From Sesamum alatum (Eukaryota > Streptophyta > Magnoliopsida > Lamiales > Pedaliaceae): a stretch of DNA of 64,000 bases. Under the pieces are notes generated by a model, which saw only the letters and a list, made by a program, of their open reading frames with translations, did not search any database and was not told where the DNA came from. This document shows, piece after piece, positions 58,401 through 64,000 of the stretch. The translations under genes were made by a program, and so were the position numbers. The stretch spans positions 17,589,395 through 17,653,394 of the forward strand of contig JACGWO010000004.1 of NCBI GenBank assembly GCA_034509735.1, written 5' to 3'. Position 1 is the stretch's first letter; the number at the start of each line of letters is the position of its first letter.

Positions 58401-58840
58401 CATTATCAGTCGGTCCCTCCTGGTTGTACGAAAACCAGAATGACGGCCTGACGGCATCGAATACCATCCTCTGCGCCCAATCCATCTGAGCCGCATCACC
58501 CCAATACGAACTACCCTTCTCCTGAACGGGTGGCGTTTGCTGCTGCTGCACAGGGGGCGCTATCAATGCTTCAAAGTATTCCTGCACCCTCTCCTCACCA
58601 TGCGAAGTCTAATTGTAATACTCTGGCATAAACTCTTTCATACACAAATTAAAATTTACCTCGTCTGGTGTTTTGAACCATTCATTTTTGCACTTTCGGC
58701 AGGGACACTTAATCCTGTCCCCGTCTATATATGTTGTAACATACTAAAAATGTTGTAACACCATCCTCAAACTCCAGCGTCACACCCAGGATGTCTTGAT
58801 CATACATCCATTTCCTCAATTGTCTTAACATGATTGGTCC
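55455..58840 (-). pseudogene. TNP2-type CACTA transposase with DUF4218 and DUF4216 parts, CACTA B
   Basis: Minus-strand order: N-terminal WMYDQDILGVTLEFEDGVTT (58810-58750), a frameshift, IKCPCRKCKNEWFKTPDE; TAG at the YYN-stop-TSHGEE position (about 58612); MQEYFEALIAPPVQQQQ to TYDRLC (58587-58180); TAG at 58177-58179; TNP2 core from MSRDHTFPVDYYNTKK at 58161 through LGLCTDGFARHDQYGKTYSC to TQTFYLQHGRKA (57350); frameshift; FDCHRQFLPP to KWTKKSIFWG (57340-57120); frameshift; MHIEKNVFDNIFNTVMDIK (57075-57020); frameshift; MDERRPNVMPRAVYTLT and DUF4218 to QYKWMYPFER (56947-56480); then FLRDLKKRVKNKAHVEAS (56417-56330) and DUF4216-like VLFNCRWVDPVRG (55580-55540). TNP2 would cut the element ends. 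At least five breaks make this copy dead. Confidence 0.85.
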
Positions 58841-58882
58841 TACGTATAATTCACAACAGTACGCAATTAAATGACGAGAGTA

Positions 58883-58909
58883 TATTATATATATATATAT
58901 ATATATATA
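58883..58909. repeat. (TA)n microsatellite upstream of the TNP2 gene of CACTA B
   Basis: A pure TA run. The equivalent place in element A (about 48290-48330) has only short AT steps, so it expanded in B. A second TA run lies at 51836-51857 in the Ptta gene. Confidence 0.8.
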
Positions 58910-59119
58910 CAAAAGTAACAGAATTTTTGCATACTTACCTAAGCAAAACACCTTTCAATATCAATGCAAAAATCGGGCTCAGTAATTGATATGTTCGATT
59001 TTTCGTATAAAGAATCAAGGGGGGAGTTAAAACAAAATGAGTTGGAGAGTAATTATAAGAACAATGACAAAGAAGGGGGACATATATATAGAAAATATTG
59101 GAATGGGCATTGGAATATT

Positions 59120-59726
59120 ATTTGGAATACAAAACTAGCCGTTGTTCCAGCTTTAGGAACGGTCTCAAGTGGGTTGACAGGAACGGTAATATTACTGTTG
59201 TAATATAGCCGTTAGGGCATATTAGGAACGGTATGAGGCACACACAACAAGAACGTTCCTAATTGGAGTACAATTGGGAACGGTAATTGTAACAATATTG
59301 AACTTACTATATACCCACAATTGGGAACGGTAATTGCATTATATTTTTGCCCATGGCGTAAAAGGCTCTTATTTAGGACTACATGTTGGAACGGTAAGCC
59401 GATCGGTGCAAATAGACACGGCCATGGGACCCTATATAGGAACGGCAAGTGTTCCTGGTCGACTCACCGCTCCAAAGGTCACACATGTGTTCCAAAGTGA
59501 AGTCCAAAATATATCAGGCCCCTTTTAGGAACGGTTATAGGTGTATAAATTGGCTCACATATATTGGCACTCGAGTAGGAACGGTCGTGCAGTTCCTATT
59601 AATTTGTATTACAATTACCTCGACAATGACGTCATCAACGGTTTCCTGTTCCACAACAGTTCCTTGTACCGTTCCTAGTTGGAACGGTCGTATATATCCG
59701 TTCCTATTCCCGCATTTTTTGTAGTG
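59120..59726. repeat. Right subterminal repeats of CACTA B
   Basis: Dense ggaacggt / accgttcc words to the terminus, colinear with 48541-49170 of element A. Confidence 0.72.
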
Positions 59727-59729
59727 ATA

Positions 59730-60270
59730 GCTAGCCTTGGCAAAAAAATTAAGAAGTTCCCCCCAAAATTTTATAACTTGTAAATATTTTCGTTAACAAA
59801 ATTTCTAGGAAAATCAGCAAAAGAATAGTTCAATGTTAAAATCAGCAACGAGCTAATTATGAAGTAATATTTTTCTCTCTAAATTCGTCGCTAAACGTAA
59901 ATCAACAACAAATTTCATTATTTTATAAAAATTTGTATTATTGCTAATGACATTATTTCTGTACGTAGTGTATTTTTCCTACGAAACAATCGAGTGGTTC
60001 GAACTTTGAGGTATCATTTTAGAAGTTTTGGATTCAAACACTGAGTTGGTGTGTTCAAGTGTGGGAAGAAATTAAAAAGAAGAAGGAAAAAAAAAGATAC
60101 ACATACACTCATCGATTACAACAATAACTATTTTTATTATATAACTTCACATAATGACATTAATATTTAATTCATTAATAAAGTTATAATTCATTAGGCA
60201 TTATAAAATTATTTATCATGCATAATCACGCATTTGATTCACAATATTAGAGCTCGGCAGCAATCTTAAT
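59730..60270. other. AT-rich spacer, nothing recognised
   Basis: No gene or terminal repeat was seen between the right TSD of CACTA B and the hairpin. Confidence 0.45.
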
Positions 60271-60319
60271 CGATAGGATAGTGTATCCCACCTAAGAGGT
60301 GGGATACACCATCCCATCG
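60271..60319. repeat. Near-perfect hairpin, 23-bp arms, 3-bp loop
   Basis: The arms 60271-60293 and 60297-60319 are reverse complements except at two positions, around the loop aag. The core gtgtatcccacct / aggtgggatacac is perfect. Confidence 0.88.
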
Positions 60320-60326
60320 GTTAGTA

Positions 60327-60868
60327 TAAGGCAGGATTAAAAAATTTCTTCGGTATATATCTTTGTAAAATATGTGCATGATTAAAAGAATACATTTTAA
60401 ATTATAATAATTTAATAATAAAATATAATAAAAATATTACTTCATTTTTTTGGGACTTTTAAAAATATTTAAATTTTGATTAGTTATCAAATTTTCAAAA
60501 AGTAATTTTTTGGCCATTTTCATAATATTTTTTAAAAAAATAAACATTCATTTTCTCCTTTTTTTTTAGTGTTTTTATCATTGAATGTTTATTTTGCACT
60601 CTGTTTCTTAAGGTAGGATTAAAAGATTTCTTTTTTATATGTTTCACTTATCAAATACATGTATGCTTAAAAAAATGTACTTTTATAATAATTTAATAAT
60701 AAAATATAAAATATATTACTTCATTTTTTTAGACTTTAAAAAAAAATGATTTTTGATTAGTTATTACTTTCAAAAGTAGAGTTTTTCCATACTCTTATAA
60801 TATATTGTTAAAAATTTAAACATTCGTCCTTCTTTTTTATTGAATGTCTGTTTTAGACTTCTGCTTCA
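60327..60868. repeat. 282-bp tandem duplication
   Basis: Copy 1 begins taaggcaggattaaaa at 60327 and copy 2 taaggtaggattaaaa at 60609. Shared landmarks include aataatttaataataaaata, ttacttcattttttt, ttttgattagttat and attgaatgt. Copy 2 is slightly shorter and diverged, so the duplication is old. No coding signal. Confidence 0.8.
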
Positions 60869-61609
60869 TATGGATGCAGAAATAATAACAAAATATTCCA
60901 CAAGACTTATTATTTTAAAAATTGTATTTCAATAAATATTAAGAAGTTTTTATATTTTGTAATTATTCACTAGCTATAATGTTCAAATACAAATAACTTA
61001 AAAAGTGATACCCTTAATGGTCCTTTTATTTTCAATCATGCTTTTGTAATCCCTTCAACCAAACATTATATCATATTATCACATGAAATATCACAATATA
61101 ATACATCAAACCAAACACTGTATACTGTATCGTGAGATTAACTATCATTTTATTTTCTATCTCACACAATCCTATCACACGAATCAAACAAGGCCAGTAG
61201 TATTAATTAGCATACCTAGGCAATGGGACCAGTGCACGTTTCAGTATTAAATTAGAATGTACTTTGGGTAGTTTTTACTAATCCATCATGCCATAACTCA
61301 GTGCCAAAAATGGGACTGATGCTAGTGCGACACTTCCAATGTATACAGAATAAAGCGTGTTTTGGGTCATACCTTTAATCTATATCCATTTTTGGGTTGA
61401 CAGTCGAAAACTTTTGAAGTCCCAAGTTTGTGTTATGCACTACAGAAAATTGATGTTTTATAGTTGTTGGTTGTGAAAAAATTCAATGCTCTTCAGATCT
61501 CTCTATTTACATCTTGGTTAGGTTTACATGGCATTCTTGGGCACAGCTGTCGGCGAGCTGTATTCACGATAATTGCCTTAACTAGTTAATACTATCAATA
61601 TTAATTCAT
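60869..61609. other. AT-rich spacer, possible MITE end
   Basis: A phrase near 61182-61197 (cgaatcaaacaaggcc) resembles the end of common plant MITEs, but no partner or TSD was found. Nothing else recognised. Confidence 0.35.
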
Positions 61610-62162
61610 GGGATAATTGCACCACCTCCCATCAGATTTAGTGTAATTATATATAAATTTTATGTAATTTTAAAAATTACATTTAATACCTCTGAAGTTT
61701 GTCTTTGTCTGACACATAGATTTTTTTGTTACTTAAAAGTCATTGAATTTGTTGATATTAACAAAAAAAAATTGAATGAAAATCGATATTTACCCTGGAT
61801 TAACTTATTACTGACTTATTGTAGGTTAAACAATTTTTTCCTGACTAAACTACTTTTATAACGGTAAAAATATATACCTCCTCACATGCATTAACGTATG
61901 TAGATGTACAAGGGTAGTTTGATCATAAAAGATTTGTTTGACCTACAATATTTCAGTAATAAGTCAATAGATGATAAATAATTATTATCATTCATTTTTT
62001 TTTTTTTTTTTGCTAACTCAACAAATTCAATGAATTTTAACTAACGGAGTGACCTATTTGTTCGACAGAAGCAAGCTAGAGGTACTAAATGTAACTTTTC
62101 AAACCACAAGAGTCTACCTGTAATTACACCAGACCTACAAAGAAGGGGAGTGTAATTATTCC
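61610..62162. mobile_element. Fold-back non-autonomous MULE (MULE 3), 553 bp
   Basis: Starts gggataattgcaccacc and ends in the complement of ggaataattacactcccc. The two halves (about 250 bp each) are inverted copies: gtcattgaatttgttga at 61739-61755 faces its complement near 62016-62037, and cttattactga/ttattgtaggtt faces aacctacaatat-type sequence. Flanking ttaattcat (61601-61609) and ttaattcgt (62163-62171) match at 8 of 9 positions. No gene. Confidence 0.8.
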
Positions 62163-62171
62163 TTAATTCGT

Positions 62172-63268
62172 ATATACATTGTGGCCATGTTTTGGAATTT
62201 CCATACATTTTCATCAAAATAAAAGAAAGTTTTCATCTTATTTCACGTAAATAAAAATAGACAGGAAGTTTTGAAATTATCTTATTTCCTTCCAAACACT
62301 CAATCTTTCTTAAATTTTTAATGAAATCTTTAAGTTTCATTTTATTTTTCCTAATATTTAGCCAAACATGTATTTTATACTTTTAGTCACATATATAAAC
62401 TCTTAAGTCATGCAGAGATACTTTGTTGAATGATAATTGATTTAATATTATGCTAAATTCGTATTATTATATGTATTATATATATATAAATATATATTAA
62501 TGTAATAAATAAATACATTTTGTAGCACAAGGCTAAAAAAATACTATCTAATTATTATTTAGTTTCAATAGCAAGTACATAAAATAATAACTCCATACAT
62601 ATTATAATATATATATAGCGTAAATGAACTTTTTTTAATCAATTTAAATAAATTATTTTGGTTAACATAAATGATAGAAAATTATTATAGATATGCTTGA
62701 ATTAAAAAGAAAAATATAAACTTTTATATTTTACTTTTATGATTATTATGTATATTTCTTTAATTTACAATTTTTTTACAATGTTTTCGAAATATTGTCA
62801 ATTTTTTTTAAAAATTCATTGACTCGAAACATGTGTTAGAAATAAAACTTTAATACATAATTTGTGGGAATACTAGTAACTGTGTCAATGTACACAAATT
62901 TATATCTAGATGAGCAAAAGAATTGAGTTCAGCTAAACAAAATATTGTTAGAGATTTATTTGAAATTTTTATTGAGTTTAAACATTATGTTTAAGCTTGT
63001 TTTGATCATTATTTAGTAAGGAGTGTTTGCAAAAGTTTATAAGTGCTAATTTTAGAAAAAAAATAAGTGAGTAAAATGTAAAAGTTCATAGTGTCAGAAA
63101 GTAATAGTTATAAGTAGAAAAAAGTTGATTTTAAAGTGTTTTGGTAAGATAGTTGGTGTATTACATACCAACATATTTGTGAAATTACCTAACTATACCT
63201 TGGTAGGTGGGTAGATTTTGGCCATTATTGGAATATGGTATTTTTAAAATATACAAAACATAATTAGG
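62172..63268. other. AT-rich spacer, nothing recognised
   Basis: Very AT-rich, with a long TA/TAT-rich stretch near 62460-62620. I see no gene, RNA or element boundary. Confidence 0.5.
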
Positions 63269-64000
63269 CAAATACAAAAAAAAAAAAAAAAAAATCATTT
63301 TACTGGGATGAAAATTGAGGACAACCAAATTTAGTCCAATAACAATCCTAATTTCGGATGGATTTCTAACAGTAGGATGGGCGCTTGCCTTTTGCGTCCC
63401 AAAAAAAATTTGTCGTCCCAAAGTAGGACAAAAAATAGATCCATCCCAAATTTAGTCCGATTATGTTACTGATTAATATTTTGTTATGGTATTTGCGATG
63501 AAGACCTTATCGTTCGATTTTTCAGATGAAATTTGGGACGATATAATTTGTTTTGGGACGGTCTACCAAGGATCCAATTTGATGTGGGACAGTAGTTTCA
63601 AAGGGAGATCCAAATAACCGTTCAGGGACGGGTTTTGGGATGACACATTTGCGTCCCAAATTTCAACGACTAATTTCAATCGTCCTAAAGTCCATCCAAA
63701 AACCCTCTAACAGCTATATTAAAGATGACTATTTTGGCCTCCCTAAATTCGTCCCAAAAGTCCATTATAAATAAATTCCTGCGCTCCCTCACATTTATGT
63801 TCTCATTCAATTGCATCCTTCCTACATATGAAATTAGTACATATCCTTCATTTTTTATGTACTTAGATACCAGAAATCTTAGTTCGTGCGGTCCAAAATT
63901 TGTGATCGGTCATTCTGTTCTGACAAATTGGGGTAGATGGGGTGCATCGTTATCCAGGTATTAAATAATGTGACCATTTAAATTGTGATATTGTTCTTGT
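63269..64000. mobile_element. CACTA element D, left terminus (runs off the window)
   Basis: caaatacaaaaaaaaaa followed by cattttactgggatgaaaatt aligns with the left end of element C (cactacaaaagaaaa, then gattttgttgggatggaatt). About 0.5 kb of subterminal words tttgggacgg / gcgtcccaaa follow in both orientations (63390-63760). The CACTA pentamer is mutated. Sequence after 63780 is unassigned and the element would continue past 64000. Confidence 0.52.

Larger units (their letters stand above)
49987..59726 (-). mobile_element. CACTA element B, 9.74 kb, full gene pair, TSD ATA
   Basis: Starts CACTACAAAAAAATATGGG at 49987 and ends gcattttttgtagtg at 59726 (complement CACTACAAAAAATGC), flanked by ATA at 49984-49986 and 59727-59729. 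It contains, all on the minus strand, a TNP2-type transposase gene (58840 to 55455) and a Ptta/En/Spm-type gene (52446 to 50893), between subterminal repeat arrays. It is structurally complete, but both genes carry stops and frameshifts. Confidence 0.9.

Noticed and set aside
39467..64000. C and D as the two ends of one giant CACTA element
   Set aside because: Both look like left ends (A-rich terminus then gggatg words in the same direction), so they are two elements of one family.
1..64000. CRISPR arrays, rRNA, telomere repeats, viral genes
   Set aside because: Regular repeats present are microsatellites, subterminal arrays or tandem duplications. No spaced identical repeats, rRNA cores, telomere arrays or virus-specific proteins were seen; retroelement proteins are all of plant copia or gypsy type.

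Overview
The window looks like nuclear DNA of a eudicot plant, probably an asterid. It is AT-rich and intron-bearing, and most of it is built from plant-type transposable elements (Ty1/copia, Ty3/gypsy, CACTA, Mutator-like, a tRNA-derived SINE). I recognise one cellular gene, and only its 3' part: the last two exons of a BSD-domain protein gene at 771-2176 (+). Nothing prokaryotic, no CRISPR array and no rRNA or tRNA gene was seen.

Layout. 1-3,000: BSD gene and downstream sequence. 3,600-5,130: decayed Ty3/gypsy gag region. 5,572-9,852: a Mutator-like element (MULE) with an exact 9-bp target-site duplication (TSD), a relic transposase lacking its catalytic domain, and a relic GRF zinc-finger gene. 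9,976-11,976: a second, non-autonomous MULE with ~0.6-kb inverted arms and an exact 9-bp TSD. 12,602-39,035: a stack of five copies of one Ty1/copia family, nested one inside the next. Element 1 (-, truncated) carries element 3 (+, 18,224-38,168, TSD CTCCC) in its 5' LTR. Element 3 carries solo LTR B (-, 20,874-34,913, TSD ATAAT) in its reverse transcriptase. Solo LTR B carries element 2 (+, 22,590-34,686, TSD GAACT), the only copy with both LTRs, PBS, gag, protease, integrase, RT, RNase H and PPT. Element 2 carries solo LTR C (-, 32,265-34,267, TSD GTTAA) in its 3' LTR. Orientation alternates at every level, and three of the four nested insertions hit an LTR of the same family.

39,467-41,480 is a truncated CACTA element (C); a related terminus (D) lies at 63,269-64,000. 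Between them are a SINE with a 10-bp TSD (42,188-42,449), a MULE-type MITE (42,737-42,990), an LTR-like sequence (43,757-49,458) split by CACTA element A (44,183-49,170, TSD TAG), and CACTA element B (49,987-59,726, TSD ATA). B has the full CACTA gene pair on the minus strand: TNP2-type transposase with DUF4218/DUF4216 parts, and a Ptta/En/Spm-type (Transposase_24) protein. A is an internal-deletion derivative of a B-like element, analogous to dSpm versus En/Spm. Both carry the same nonsense codon. Beyond B lie a near-perfect hairpin, a 282-bp tandem duplication and a short fold-back MULE (61,610-62,162).

None of the transposon genes is intact: each has stops, frameshifts, deletions or mutated catalytic or binding residues. 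I found no unknown protein system. The most notable things are the fully readable five-copy nest, the CACTA parent/deletion-derivative pair, an internal CACTA region of paired subterminal motifs in ~92-bp tandem repeats, and a GC-rich copia leader with periodic short palindromes. Element boundaries and TSDs were read directly. Family names rest on recognised motifs. Functional suggestions are inference.
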